The translations under genes and the position numbers were made by a program. The notes under the pieces were generated by a model. It ran no database searches and was not told the origin of the DNA. It worked only from the letters and a program-made list of their open reading frames with translations. From assembly GCA_937139035.1 (NCBI GenBank), contig CAKZPK010000181.1, positions 62,001 to 126,000 on the forward strand: DNA of 64,000 nt. The letters are read 5' to 3'. Positions 1-9,540 of this stretch are shown here, one piece after another (the first letter of the stretch is position 1; the number at the start of each line of letters is the position of its first letter). Origin of the DNA: an uncultured Crocinitomix sp. (GTDB lineage: Bacteria; Bacteroidota; Bacteroidia; Flavobacteriales_D; Crocinitomicaceae).

Positions 1-100
1 AGTTCTAATTATACCAAAGGTTACAGAAATTATACCAACTTTAATTCGTAGATTTCTGCTGTTTTAATTCCTGACGGTTTATTATTATTGAAACGGAAAA

Positions 101-1030
101 ATGCACAAAAAGATACTATTCATCCTTTTAATTTTATCAAGCAGCTTGTCTAACGGCCAAGAGTTGAGGTATGGTTATACAGTTGGATTGTCATTTTCAT
201 TTGGATCAGAAACGAATAGGTTGGGTTTACGCACGGCCGCATTTCTCAATTACGATTTTGCTCAAATAAATAGTGCATTAAATATTTACTATAATTTCAA
301 GTCGCTCGGATTAAAGAAAAAAGCAGTAGAATTTCAGTGGGGTAATGGTTTTCAATTAGGGTTTGGAAATACGGTTATTGACACGAATAACTTTATTGGC
401 ATAACTGAAAATAATACCTTGCGAAACTATTCGTTTGGTTATACATTTTTACGCTATTGGGACCGTTTGGGGACAAGTCAGTCAACTGGGATTATAAATT
501 TTAATTTCTGGAAAATGAATGTCATTACTGAAAACGATCTTTTTGGAAATATTATTCATCAGCAAGATCGATATCGAACAGGTGCATTTCGAGTTGAGTT
601 GAGACATAGGAATACAAAATTTGGACTAAACGCCCTATTGTGGACACACGACTATTCGCATTGTGCGGTTATTGTGAATGAAAAATCGAAAAAATGGGCA
701 CGTTTTGGTTATTATGAAGATGAAGTAGCTACAACTAGAAATAGTTCTCTTGGCATTTTAAGTGTTGATGTTAAACAATGGTTGCCATACAATCAAATAG
801 CGGGTTTAAATATTGGGCTGAACAGCGAAAAAGTGCGTAATGCTATGCAAAATGAGTTTATTCATGACCAACCGTTTTTTCCAGAAAAATTTGTGAAACG
901 TAAACCTTCGCATATCCCAATGTTCACTGTTAATGATGAACAATATTTACATGATGATGAAAAGCCACAAACAATTCGTCCAGCGAAATTCTATTTCAAT
1001 TTCGGTTTAAATAATATGCCATTTTACTAA
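101..1030 (+). CDS. Exported protein resembling the polymorphic toxin type 23 family
   Basis: This 309-residue protein starts with a Sec signal peptide (residues 1-19, cleavage near SNG-Q). The rest alternates aromatic and polar residues like a beta-rich exported protein. The C-terminal part, with a pattern of IPMFTVNDEQYLH followed by RPAKFYFNFGLN and a terminal FY, resembles from memory the small Bacteroidota proteins annotated as polymorphic toxin type 23 (Ntox23) domain proteins. No immunity gene or delivery domain such as a PAAR, VgrG or T9SS sorting tail is visible next to it, so a toxin role is not established. It could equally be an outer-membrane or periplasmic beta protein. It stands alone upstream of the carboxylase gene. 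Family assignment is by recall of motif style only. Confidence 0.5.
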   Translation: MHKKILFILLILSSSLSNGQELRYGYTVGLSFSFGSETNRLGLRTAAFLNYDFAQINSALNIYYNFKSLGLKKKAVEFQWGNGFQLGFGNTVIDTNNFIGITENNTLRNYSFGYTFLRYWDRLGTSQSTGIINFNFWKMNVITENDLFGNIIHQQDRYRTGAFRVELRHRNTKFGLNALLWTHDYSHCAVIVNEKSKKWARFGYYEDEVATTRNSSLGILSVDVKQWLPYNQIAGLNIGLNSEKVRNAMQNEFIHDQPFFPEKFVKRKPSHIPMFTVNDEQYLHDDEKPQTIRPAKFYFNFGLNNMPFY

Positions 1031-1119
1031 GAATTTTGACAATGTGCTCGCTTTTTAGCCTCCGAAAAAGCCGCTTCAAAAAAATAACACTAACTTAGAT
1101 TCCCATAAAAATTTGGCGA

Positions 1120-2661
1120 ATGACATCAAAACTAGATATTCTTAATTCAAAGAAAGAAGAGGCTGTAAAAGGCGGTGGAGAAAAACGTATTGAATCTCAG
1201 CACGGTAAAGGAAAATTAACAGCTCGAGAGCGAGTTCAATTACTACTGGATGAAGATAGTTTTGAAGAAATTGGAATGTTAACAACACACCGGTCAACAA
1301 ACTTTGGATTAGAAAAACAAAAGTTTTTAGGTGACGGAGTTGTAACAGGATATGGAACGGTTCATGGAAGACCTATCTATGTTTTTTCGCAAGATTTTAC
1401 AGTATTTGGAGGTTCTTTAGCTGAAATTCACGCAAAAAAAATTGTAAGAATAATGGATCTTTCCATTCAAAATGGAATTCCGTTAATTGGATTAAATGAT
1501 TCAGGTGGAGCAAGAATTCAGGAAGGAGTTGTTTCGTTAGGAGGCTATGCAGATATCTTTTATCGCAATACACTAGCATCTGGTGTAGTTCCTCAAATTT
1601 CTGCCATTATGGGGCCATGTGCTGGAGGTGCAGTTTATTCGCCAGCCTTAACAGACTTTATATACATGGTGCAAGATTCGTCATTTATGTTTGTTACAGG
1701 ACCTAACGTTGTAAAAACGGTGACGCATGAGGAAGTAACTTCTGAAGAATTAGGAGGTGCTTCTACACATTCACAAAAATCTGGTGTTGCGCATTTTTCT
1801 GTTGAAAATGATTTAAAATGCATTAACGATATTAAAAAATTGATGTCCTATTTGCCGCAAAACTGCGAAGAGGAATCACCACGTTACCCTTACGAAAAGA
1901 CGGATGAGACAAGAATTGATTTAAATTCAATCATTCCAGATAACCCTAACCAACCATACGACATTAAAGAAGTAATTAATGAGCTGGTTGACAAAGGATC
2001 TTTTTACGAAGTGCAAGAAAGCTATGCTGAGAATATTGTAATTGGTTTTGCATTTCTTGGTGGTAAAAGTATTGGAATTGTTGCGAATCAACCAGCCTTT
2101 TTGGCGGGAGTTTTAGACAGTAATTCTTCAAATAAAGCAGGGCGTTTTGTTCGCTTTTGCGATTCGTTTAATATTCCATTATTAGTGTTGGAAGATGTAC
2201 CAGGATTTTTACCAGGAACAGAACAAGAGTGGAACGGAATTATTAACAATGGCGCCAAGTTACTATATGCGTTTTGTGAAGCAACTGTGCCAAGAGTAAC
2301 GGTAATTACGCGTAAGGCTTACGGAGGTGCTTATGATGTAATGAATTCTAAACATATTGGTGCAGATATGAACTTTGCTTGGCCAACGGCGGAAATTGCA
2401 GTAATGGGAGCAAAGGGCGCCGCAGAAATTATTTTCCGTAAAGAAATTAAAGAAGCAGCCGATCCGCAAGCCAAGTTAGCTGAAAAAGAAGCAGAATATG
2501 CTGACCTTTTTGCAAATCCATATAATGCCGCAGCTCACGGATTTATTGATGAAGTAATTGAACCTGCACTAACGCGTAAAAAGTTAATAAGGGCTTTTGA
2601 TATGCTCAAAAATAAAGTAGCTGAATTACCGAAAAAGAAACACGGAAACATTCCATTATAA
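1120..2661 (+). CDS. pccB: Acyl-CoA carboxylase, carboxyltransferase (beta) subunit
   Basis: A 513-residue cytoplasmic enzyme subunit that transfers the carboxyl group from carboxybiotin to an acyl-CoA, most likely propionyl-CoA. Length and motifs fit the PccB/carboxyltransferase family. The N-terminal half carries GGSLAEIHAKK near residue 97, LNDSGGARIQEGV near 126 and MGPCAGGAVYSPALTD near 164, which line the acyl-CoA pocket. The C-terminal half has VPGFLPGTEQEWNGIINNGAK and ITRKAYGGAYDVMNSK, the carboxybiotin side. The biotin carboxylase/biotin carrier subunit is not in the window, so the holoenzyme is completed from elsewhere. The next gene begins right after the stop codon, suggesting co-transcription. 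Substrate preference between propionyl- and other acyl-CoA cannot be told from the sequence by eye. Confidence 0.95.
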   Translation: MTSKLDILNSKKEEAVKGGGEKRIESQHGKGKLTARERVQLLLDEDSFEEIGMLTTHRSTNFGLEKQKFLGDGVVTGYGTVHGRPIYVFSQDFTVFGGSLAEIHAKKIVRIMDLSIQNGIPLIGLNDSGGARIQEGVVSLGGYADIFYRNTLASGVVPQISAIMGPCAGGAVYSPALTDFIYMVQDSSFMFVTGPNVVKTVTHEEVTSEELGGASTHSQKSGVAHFSVENDLKCINDIKKLMSYLPQNCEEESPRYPYEKTDETRIDLNSIIPDNPNQPYDIKEVINELVDKGSFYEVQESYAENIVIGFAFLGGKSIGIVANQPAFLAGVLDSNSSNKAGRFVRFCDSFNIPLLVLEDVPGFLPGTEQEWNGIINNGAKLLYAFCEATVPRVTVITRKAYGGAYDVMNSKHIGADMNFAWPTAEIAVMGAKGAAEIIFRKEIKEAADPQAKLAEKEAEYADLFANPYNAAAHGFIDEVIEPALTRKKLIRAFDMLKNKVAELPKKKHGNIPL

Positions 2662-2673
2662 TTGCCATTTAAA

Positions 2674-3240
2674 ATGACTGCTTTAGCACATTTAATCATA
2701 GAAGCCGAAAAAGGCCCACTATCTTCCGAATGTGTTGATCGTGGAATAATCTCTTTTCTTAGTTTTATCGAGTGGGTTGAACAGCTGCCCTATGGTCGCA
2801 ATTCTGACCGAAGTGAATATAGACTTGTTTTTGATGAAGAAAAAGGTGCTTGCAGCACTAAAAATGCCTTGGTAAAAGCCGTGGCAACTGAAAACGGTTG
2901 GGATAATGTGAAATTGTATCTAGGTGTTTTCATGATGTCTGAAAAAACGCATCCGCAACTCAAAAATATCTTAAATAAAAATGAGCTGAAAGCCATTCCA
3001 GAGGTTCATACTTATTTAAAAATTAATGATGAAATTAGAGATGTAACAGGTTTAGAAACTGGTAGCGTTTCTTTTGAAGAGTTGGTGGAAATCGAGGTTG
3101 AAATTAAGCCAGATCAAATTGGAGATTATAAAGAGAATTGGCACAAGTCACAGATGATCGCTTTTTCATTTGAAAATGGAAGAAGCCCTAATGATTTGTG
3201 GGATATTCGCGAAGCGTGTATTCTTGAATTAAGCAAATAG
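2674..3240 (+). CDS. Transglutaminase-like fold protein, function unknown
   Basis: A 188-residue soluble protein with no signal peptide. I place the start at ATG 2674; an in-frame TTG directly abutting the pccB stop (2662) would add four residues. The stretch GACSTKNALVKAVA places a cysteine (C60) at the start of a helix, followed by H112 in VHTYLKIN and D123 in RDVTG. This Cys-His-Asp order and spacing is that of the transglutaminase/cysteine-protease-like fold, in which a G-x-C-S-x-K-H motif is common. The canonical H after K is N here. Enzymatic activity is inference. It lies about 12 bases after pccB and probably shares its transcript, but there is no known functional link between the two. 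Confidence 0.6.
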   Translation: MTALAHLIIEAEKGPLSSECVDRGIISFLSFIEWVEQLPYGRNSDRSEYRLVFDEEKGACSTKNALVKAVATENGWDNVKLYLGVFMMSEKTHPQLKNILNKNELKAIPEVHTYLKINDEIRDVTGLETGSVSFEELVEIEVEIKPDQIGDYKENWHKSQMIAFSFENGRSPNDLWDIREACILELSK

Positions 3241-3332
3241 CTCGTAGTTAATCACAAGAACCGAAATCAAAATTATTTTCTGTTAATAGTAAGATACTGA
3301 GTTGTCAATAAAATGACCGACAGGATGTGGAC

Positions 3333-3340
3333 TATTTTTG
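3333..3340 (+). promoter_or_regulatory. Possible TAnnTTTG promoter element
   Basis: TATTTTTG matches the Bacteroidota -7 element exactly and lies about 100 bases before the GLPGLI gene. The nearest upstream TTG (3302) is 28 bases away, longer than the usual 17-23, so this is a weak call. Confidence 0.35.
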
Positions 3341-3441
3341 TTTACAATCAATGACGTTAACCTTTTTTAACCGCCCATTAACCCTCCTTTAACTTAACGC
3401 ACCTGTTTATTTATGGACATTTGATCCAAAAAAGAAAACAG

Positions 3442-4191
3442 ATGAGATTAGGAATTATAATTACCAGTTTATTATTTACAGGTTTGGCTTTTGCACAAAA
3501 CCATGGCGAAGTAAAATACACGACCAAAATCAACATGCATGCTGAATTGCCAGATGATGAAAATTCAGAAATGATCAAACAAATGATCCCTGAATTTCAA
3601 GAAATGCAAAATGTTCTTTTGTATACTGACACGGAATCTTTTTACAGTAATGAATCAAATGATGACACAGAAGAAGTGATTGAGGAAGAAGGTGGAAACA
3701 TGCAAATTAAGATTGAGATGGGTGCTCCAGAAGAGAAAATCTATACAGACATTGCCAATGGAATTATTGTTGAACAACGAGATTTAATGGGAAAGGCTTT
3801 TTTAATTAAAGACACCTTAAAAGCAACAGATTGGCGCGTAACGGATGAACAGCAAGTTCATTCTGGCCTAGTTTGTCAAAAAGCCGAGTTAATAACTGAA
3901 CGAGATACAATTATTGCATGGTTCACATCAGAAATTCCTGTCTCTACAGGTCCTGCAGGATTTGCAGGTCTACCAGGTTTAATTGTTCATGTAAGTATGA
4001 ATGGCGGAAACTTCCAAATTACAGCTACAAATATTAATAAAAGAGAAATTGGTAAAAAAGAGATTAAGGTCCCAACAAAAGGGAAAGAAATTACAGCAGA
4101 GGAGTTTGAAGAATTAGAGCGTAAAAAAATGCAAGAATTGCAAGAGCAATATGGCGGTGGTGAAGGTGGTGTAATTATGATTACAAACTAG
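3442..4191 (+). CDS. GLPGLI family exported protein
   Basis: I start this 249-residue protein at ATG 3442 because it opens directly on a clean signal peptide (RLGIIITSLLFTGLAFA, cleavage before QN). A TTG 21 bases upstream would only add charged residues. The mature part contains the family signature GLPGLIVHVS near residue 176 and the preceding pattern AWFTSEIPVSTGPAGF that is diagnostic of GLPGLI proteins. An acidic insert (residues about 70-90) and a charged C-terminal tail are peculiar to this copy. Proteins of this family are periplasmic or surface proteins of unknown function, often encoded just upstream of an outer-membrane barrel protein, as is the case here with a 45-base gap. Confidence 0.9.
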   Translation: MRLGIIITSLLFTGLAFAQNHGEVKYTTKINMHAELPDDENSEMIKQMIPEFQEMQNVLLYTDTESFYSNESNDDTEEVIEEEGGNMQIKIEMGAPEEKIYTDIANGIIVEQRDLMGKAFLIKDTLKATDWRVTDEQQVHSGLVCQKAELITERDTIIAWFTSEIPVSTGPAGFAGLPGLIVHVSMNGGNFQITATNINKREIGKKEIKVPTKGKEITAEEFEELERKKMQELQEQYGGGEGGVIMITN

Positions 4192-4236
4192 TCACTCATA
4201 CATTTTCTTTAAATATTCATAGCCTAAAATTCTTCA

Positions 4237-6984
4237 ATGAGATTTATACTATTCATAATGCTATTCCTAATAAGTTGGGGTGCTAATGCACAATCAATCA
4301 AGGTTTTTGGTAAAGTAAAGGATTCAACCGATAGCCCAATTCCAGGAGCAACGGTTATGCTAATCGGTCAGCAAGATTCTATTCTTAAAACCTTTGCAGT
4401 GACTGATAATGAAGGCAATTTTGTGTTGAAGAATGTAAAGCCAAATGCATATTTATTTAAAGCCAATTCATACGGAAATCAACCTTATGAACTGCAGTTT
4501 ACGACCAATGCGACTTCGTCAGATACAGTTGTTGGGGAAATTGAGTTGCGTCCAATTATGCTGGATGTTGTAACCGTTTCGGGAGATTATATTCCGATTA
4601 GAATAAAAGGAGACACCATTGAATATGATTCGCGTGCATTTGAAACAGGAGAGCATGATGTAGTTGAAAATTTGTTGGAGCAATTACCCGGAGTAGAGGT
4701 GCAACCAGATGGAAGTATCAAAGTGCAAGGTAAAACCGTTGAGAAAATATTAGTAGACGGGGAGGAGTTTTTTGGCAACGACCCTACGATTGCAACTAAA
4801 AATTTACCGGCAGATGCGGTTGATCGTGTGCAAGTATTTGACAAAGCTTCAGACATGGCTACGTTCACTGGCGTGGATGATGGTAATAAATCAACCACGA
4901 TTAATTTGAAGCTTAAAGAAGATAGAAAGAAAGGATATTTTGGAAACTTGGAAGCAGCTTATGGTGCGGGTTTAAATCCAGATGCTGAGGGAATTTCTGA
5001 CCAAAATCGTTATAAATTGAAAGGAAATATTCATTATTTCCAAGGAAAATGGCAAGTTTCAGGAATTGGGCTTTCTAATAATGTGAATGAAACAGGTTTT
5101 TCCATTAATGATTACATTTCTTTTATGGGGGGAATCCAAAATTTAGTGGATGGATCTGGAACTATTAATATTGGAGGAGATGGTGGACTACCCATTAGTA
5201 ATGGACAAAACACAGGTTTTTTAAGCACTAATGCAACAGGATTGAACCTAAATTATAAACCCTCTAAAAAAGCGACTGTTTCTTCTAGTTTTTTCTTCAA
5301 TACTTTCGATAAGTCTTTTGATCGGTCGATAGATAGAACTACTTTTTTTCAAGATTCAAGTGTTTTTTCGCAAGAGTCGATTTTACAAAATAGTACCACA
5401 TTAAATAATCGTGGAACAATTCATTATAAACAGGAATTTGATTCGACCCATTTTTTAAATGTTGACCTAAGCGGAAATTGGACCAATGCCAAGTATAACA
5501 GCGTAAATAATTTGTTGAGTTTTGATAGTGAAGAGCTATTAAAGAATACTTATAAAACCAATCTAGCCCAAAATAGGTTCAACTATAATTTAAATTTGGC
5601 AGTTGATTATCGGAAAAAGTTTGCAAAGAAAGGGCGATACACTGGTGGAGGTGCAGCTTATGGAATGAGTAATAAAACGGGGTTAACTAATTTGACTTAT
5701 CAAAATATTCTTTATTTGCCTGGCCCAGTTATTTCTCAAGCAATTCAAAATCAAGATAACCTCCAAAACAATGCAAATATTTCAGCCAATTGGATGTATT
5801 CAGAACCTATAACTAAGAAACATTTATTGCAAGCAGAAGTGCAGCACAATAGGAAAAATTTCTTCAGAGATAAAAATGTGAGTGATGAAATAACTCCTGA
5901 TGAATTGATTTTTAATCCACTTTTTTCGGGAGAAGCAAATTATGCTAACATTGAAAACAATGGAGAATTGCGTCATAAATATCTTTCAAAAAAATTCAAG
6001 ACTACAGTTGGTTTAACCTATTCTAATTTAAACTTATTAAGCGCAGATTTGTTTGATGAAAACCGTTCTTATAATTACGCCTTGCCTTATTTTAGACTGC
6101 AATGGGAAGTCAATAAATCATCTGAATTTAGATTGGATTATAGAACCAATGTGCAAGCTCCAAAAATTACGCAGCTGCAATCAATTCCGGACAATACAAA
6201 TCCTGCAGAAATTGTGATTGGTAACTTAAACTTGGTTCCAGAATACACGCACGATTTATTTCTTGAATACAACCTTTTTAATGAATTCAATTTTACCAGT
6301 TTAATGGTACGTGTTGGCGCTACACGAGTAGAAAATAAAATTAACTACTCTCAAGAAATAGATGAGAATTTTAATCGCCTTTTTATGCCTGAAAACAATG
6401 GTAAAGAAGATCAGTTAAATGCATACACTTCGTTTGGAACAAATTTAAATCCGATTAAAACTAAATTTAGCATTACCAATAATGCAGTAATTTCTAAAGG
6501 GCAATTAAAGTTGAACGGAGCGCCCAATTCCTATACGTCGCTCTACAATAATTCTAGGTTAATTATTGAAAACACCAAAAAGAAAGTAGTGAATATAAAA
6601 GCAGGTGTTGAAATGACTTATTCTAAAAGTGCTTATACTGAAAACGCGGCGTTAAACAGTGATTTTTTTAGCTGGAATTATTCAGGTGATTTTACACTTA
6701 AAATAAAAGATAAGTGGGTATTTAAAACAGATGCTAAACACTATTTTTATCCGTCATTTGAAACAAATAATGAGCAAGTTATTGTAAATGCCTCAATTGC
6801 CATAAATTTTTTGAAATCGAAAAAGTTGCAAGCTGACGTGGCGGTTTATGATTTGTTAAACCAAAATACAGGAATCAATCAGTCTTATTTCTTGAATTAT
6901 TATGAACAACAACGCACAGCAACATTAGCACGCTATTTTATGGTGGGACTTAAGTTTTCTTTTCAAAAATTAGGCGCGAAATAA
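4237..6984 (+). CDS. TonB-dependent-receptor-like outer membrane barrel protein
   Basis: A 915-residue outer-membrane protein. Order of parts: signal peptide (1-18), a carboxypeptidase-regulatory-like beta domain (about 20-105, SIKVFGKVKDSTDSPIPGAT), a plug-like region (about 120-215, with LLEQLPGVEVQPDGSIKVQG and ILVDGEEFFGNDP), then a long beta-barrel region of the OMP_b-brl_3 type with alternating hydrophobic strands to the C-terminal KFSFQK. No TonB box is obvious. It is the second gene of a pair with the GLPGLI protein, a combination common in Flavobacteriales, suggesting the two act on the same exported substrate or cofactor. The substrate is unknown. Length and layout are normal for the family. 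Confidence 0.9.
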   Translation: MRFILFIMLFLISWGANAQSIKVFGKVKDSTDSPIPGATVMLIGQQDSILKTFAVTDNEGNFVLKNVKPNAYLFKANSYGNQPYELQFTTNATSSDTVVGEIELRPIMLDVVTVSGDYIPIRIKGDTIEYDSRAFETGEHDVVENLLEQLPGVEVQPDGSIKVQGKTVEKILVDGEEFFGNDPTIATKNLPADAVDRVQVFDKASDMATFTGVDDGNKSTTINLKLKEDRKKGYFGNLEAAYGAGLNPDAEGISDQNRYKLKGNIHYFQGKWQVSGIGLSNNVNETGFSINDYISFMGGIQNLVDGSGTINIGGDGGLPISNGQNTGFLSTNATGLNLNYKPSKKATVSSSFFFNTFDKSFDRSIDRTTFFQDSSVFSQESILQNSTTLNNRGTIHYKQEFDSTHFLNVDLSGNWTNAKYNSVNNLLSFDSEELLKNTYKTNLAQNRFNYNLNLAVDYRKKFAKKGRYTGGGAAYGMSNKTGLTNLTYQNILYLPGPVISQAIQNQDNLQNNANISANWMYSEPITKKHLLQAEVQHNRKNFFRDKNVSDEITPDELIFNPLFSGEANYANIENNGELRHKYLSKKFKTTVGLTYSNLNLLSADLFDENRSYNYALPYFRLQWEVNKSSEFRLDYRTNVQAPKITQLQSIPDNTNPAEIVIGNLNLVPEYTHDLFLEYNLFNEFNFTSLMVRVGATRVENKINYSQEIDENFNRLFMPENNGKEDQLNAYTSFGTNLNPIKTKFSITNNAVISKGQLKLNGAPNSYTSLYNNSRLIIENTKKKVVNIKAGVEMTYSKSAYTENAALNSDFFSWNYSGDFTLKIKDKWVFKTDAKHYFYPSFETNNEQVIVNASIAINFLKSKKLQADVAVYDLLNQNTGINQSYFLNYYEQQRTATLARYFMVGLKFSFQKLGAK

Positions 6985-7019
6985 ATTCGAAAAGGGTTAA
7001 AATCTAAAAAGAGAGCTGT

Positions 7020-8828
7020 CTATTGTTTGACAAATGTTGACTGATCAAGAAGTTGATTGTCTTGATCATAAATACGAATCAAATAAAGCCCATTTGAAAG
7101 ATTTGTAATTGAAATTTCATTCTTGTAATGACGCGCTAAAACAACACCAGTTGGAGAAATTATTTCCACTAACAACGGTGCGTCATAATCAATGTGAATT
7201 TGTGTTGAGCTAGGGTTGGGGTAGAATGAAATCTTGGTTTTATTTTCAATGGCATCAATTGCCCCAATATTATGCGCTTTGTAGAAACAGTCTGACAAAA
7301 CTGTCCAACATACACTATCTGTTATTTCTACAGCATAGAAACCAGATTCATAATCCCAGTCGAAAATGCGTTCTGTAGCACCTTCAACAGGAGTTCTTTC
7401 ATTATCGTCACATTCATACCATTGATAAAACAGCCCTTCTCCGTCGTCAGCTGCTTCTAACAAATAATCTGGTCCAGTCAAAACTGTATTATCAATATAA
7501 GGCAAATCGCATTCGCCTAATTCAACTAGCCAAATATCAGTTTCGCCAATTTTTGGTTCATTTTTATCACCAGATATAAATCCAATGCTTTTACCTGCTG
7601 CAATAAAATTATTGTCTGCCGTTTCAATAATCTCAGAGCAATAGTCTGAACTACTTGACCCTACTGTGTTTTCCCATTCAATTTCGCCACTCTCGTTTAA
7701 TTTTAAAATCCAATAATCAGTATTACCAATTGCTGTTTCACTTTTATCGGCGCTTGGGTCTGAATCAGAATAACCTCCAAGAATGAACCCGTCAGAAGTT
7801 TCTTTCACCATGTATACCACATCATCTGTTGTTCCCCCAATTGTATTGTTCCATTCAATTTCACCTGTCGCGTTTAATTTTACAATCCAAATATCAAAAC
7901 CTCCAAGCGGACTTTCTGATTTGTCAACTCCAATTTCAGAATCTGAAACTCCTGAAACAATGAAGCCTCCATCAGAAACAGGTTCAAGATCTAACGGTTG
8001 ATCTGATCCTTCTCCTCCAATCGTTTTTTGCCATTCAATTTCGCCTAAAGGGTCTAGTTTTACAACCCAAAAATCATGAAGACCCCTATGTTCTGTAGTT
8101 TTATTACCAGTTATGCCAGATTCAGTTCGTCCATTAATGATATATCCACCATCAATAATTTGTTCCAAGTCAGTCAAACGATCAACGTTATCCCCGCCAA
8201 TTGTTTTTTGCCATTCAATAGTCCCCGCTATATCAATTTTCACAATCCAATAATCATTGAGTCCATAGCTGTTTTCTGTTTTTTCCCCTGAAATATTTGA
8301 GTCAGAATAACCACCAATTATATAACCTCCGTCAACTGTTGGTGAACTGGCTTGACAAACGTCACTGCTGTCACCGCCAATTGTTTTATCCCATAAGAAC
8401 TCTCCGTCCATATCTATTTTCACAATCCAAAAATCATCATCTCCTCGACTATTTTCACTTTTATATCCTGAAATGTCAGATTTTGAGGAGCCCGCTAAAA
8501 TATAACCGCCATCCGCTGCAACGTAAATATCAGAAAGAAAATCATGATCATTTCCTCCAATAGTTTTATCCCATTCAATTTCTCCTAATGAATCTAATTT
8601 AATTACCCAATAATCAAAGCCGCCAAAACTATTTTCAGTTTTATCACCTGATATGTTTGATAATGAAGTTCCTCCTATAAGGTGGCCATTATCTTCAGTT
8701 GGAATGATTGCATTAATATTATCATGGTCATATCCTCCAATTGTTTTTTGCCATAACACTTCGTGTGTTTGACTAAATGTATTCAATGAGAAAAATAATA
8801 AACTTAGAATAGTATAATATGTTTTCAT
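7020..8828 (-). CDS. Seven-repeat secreted protein with T9SS sorting domain
   Basis: A 602-residue secreted protein: signal peptide (1-19), then seven tandem repeats of about 51 residues starting near residue 26. Each opens with a variant of W-x-x-T-I-G-G-x-x-x-D, continues with DGGYI-x-GG-S-x-S-D-I-x-G-x-K-S/T-E, and ends with DxWIVKLD-x-x-G-E-I-E. The seventh is the most diverged (WENTVGSSSSD). Seven such beta-rich units suggest a seven-bladed propeller. A cysteine-containing Ig-like segment follows (about 430-515). A C-terminal T9SS sorting domain closes it, with FYPNPSSTQIHIDY and the closing GLYLIRIYD. The protein is therefore predicted to reach the surface or medium. The binding target is unknown. 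It lies convergent with the preceding barrel gene. Confidence 0.85.
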   Translation of the reverse strand: MKTYYTILSLLFFSLNTFSQTHEVLWQKTIGGYDHDNINAIIPTEDNGHLIGGTSLSNISGDKTENSFGGFDYWVIKLDSLGEIEWDKTIGGNDHDFLSDIYVAADGGYILAGSSKSDISGYKSENSRGDDDFWIVKIDMDGEFLWDKTIGGDSSDVCQASSPTVDGGYIIGGYSDSNISGEKTENSYGLNDYWIVKIDIAGTIEWQKTIGGDNVDRLTDLEQIIDGGYIINGRTESGITGNKTTEHRGLHDFWVVKLDPLGEIEWQKTIGGEGSDQPLDLEPVSDGGFIVSGVSDSEIGVDKSESPLGGFDIWIVKLNATGEIEWNNTIGGTTDDVVYMVKETSDGFILGGYSDSDPSADKSETAIGNTDYWILKLNESGEIEWENTVGSSSSDYCSEIIETADNNFIAAGKSIGFISGDKNEPKIGETDIWLVELGECDLPYIDNTVLTGPDYLLEAADDGEGLFYQWYECDDNERTPVEGATERIFDWDYESGFYAVEITDSVCWTVLSDCFYKAHNIGAIDAIENKTKISFYPNPSSTQIHIDYDAPLLVEIISPTGVVLARHYKNEISITNLSNGLYLIRIYDQDNQLLDQSTFVKQ

Positions 8829-8962
8829 TTTAGGGTGTTTTGGTTGTTCTCTAATTTAATGGGTTTTATTTAAATTGAGAAGGGTGACTGAGAATAAAGC
8901 ATATTTTTAACCAAAAAAAGTTACCTTTTCAACTTTGCTACATCTTAGGGAAAGAAACGAAA

Positions 8963-9538
8963 ATGAATAACACAAAAATTATTATACAATTGCAAGGCGG
9001 CAATCAAGAGCGTGCCTTTACACGTTTGTATAAATACTTTCCCAAGGTAGAAAAACATATTTTGATCAATTCTGGATCAAAAGAGGAGGCACTTGATATT
9101 TTTCAAGATGGTCTTATTATTCTTTATAAAAAAGTGCAGGATTTGCCAATTGATTCTCCTGTCAAGGTGGATGGGTTTCTAATTAATACCTGCAAACTTT
9201 TATGGAGTAATGAATTGCGTAAAAAGAAAGTAAGAAAAAACACAGGTGAGGATGGATTATCTGAAGTGGCATCTAATCAATTTACGGATGAACATCAGGA
9301 TGAAATTGAATTACTGATTGAAAAAGAAGCAAAATTTAAAACAATAGATCAAGTATTAATTAAACTCGGACAAAAATGTAAAAACATGCTGGAGGCGTTC
9401 TATTACAAGAACTTTTCCATGGATAAAATAGCCAAAAAGTTTGGATACAAAACAGTGCAATCTGCTAAGACTAAAAAGTATAAATGCATGGAACATGCAC
9501 GAGCACTTGCTAAAGAATCTAACCTTAAAAACGACTAG
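8963..9538 (+). CDS. ECF-type RNA polymerase sigma factor
   Basis: A 191-residue sigma factor of the extracytoplasmic-function class. Region 2 appears as a helical segment with SKEEALDIFQDGLIILYKK (residues about 40-58), the equivalent of the DAEDxxQ core-binding motif. Region 4 is the helix-turn-helix at about 128-175 (NMLEAFYYKNFSMDKIAKKFG). It departs from the FecI type seen at 21971-22507 in being more lysine-rich. The gene is followed two bases later by a membrane protein that begins like an anti-sigma factor, so the pair most likely forms a sigma/anti-sigma operon sensing an envelope signal. Target promoters are unknown. Confidence 0.88.
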   Translation: MNNTKIIIQLQGGNQERAFTRLYKYFPKVEKHILINSGSKEEALDIFQDGLIILYKKVQDLPIDSPVKVDGFLINTCKLLWSNELRKKKVRKNTGEDGLSEVASNQFTDEHQDEIELLIEKEAKFKTIDQVLIKLGQKCKNMLEAFYYKNFSMDKIAKKFGYKTVQSAKTKKYKCMEHARALAKESNLKND

Positions 9539-9540
9539 CC

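Noticed and set aside
7783-8563. Several plus-strand open frames within the seven-repeat protein gene
   Set aside because: They are antisense to a clear coding region with repeat structure, have no signal or domain, and their spacing follows the protein repeats.
7020-8700. Regularly spaced DNA repeats that could recall a CRISPR array
   Set aside because: Period is about 153 bases, in frame, and translates into protein repeats; the spacers are coding too and no cas genes are nearby.
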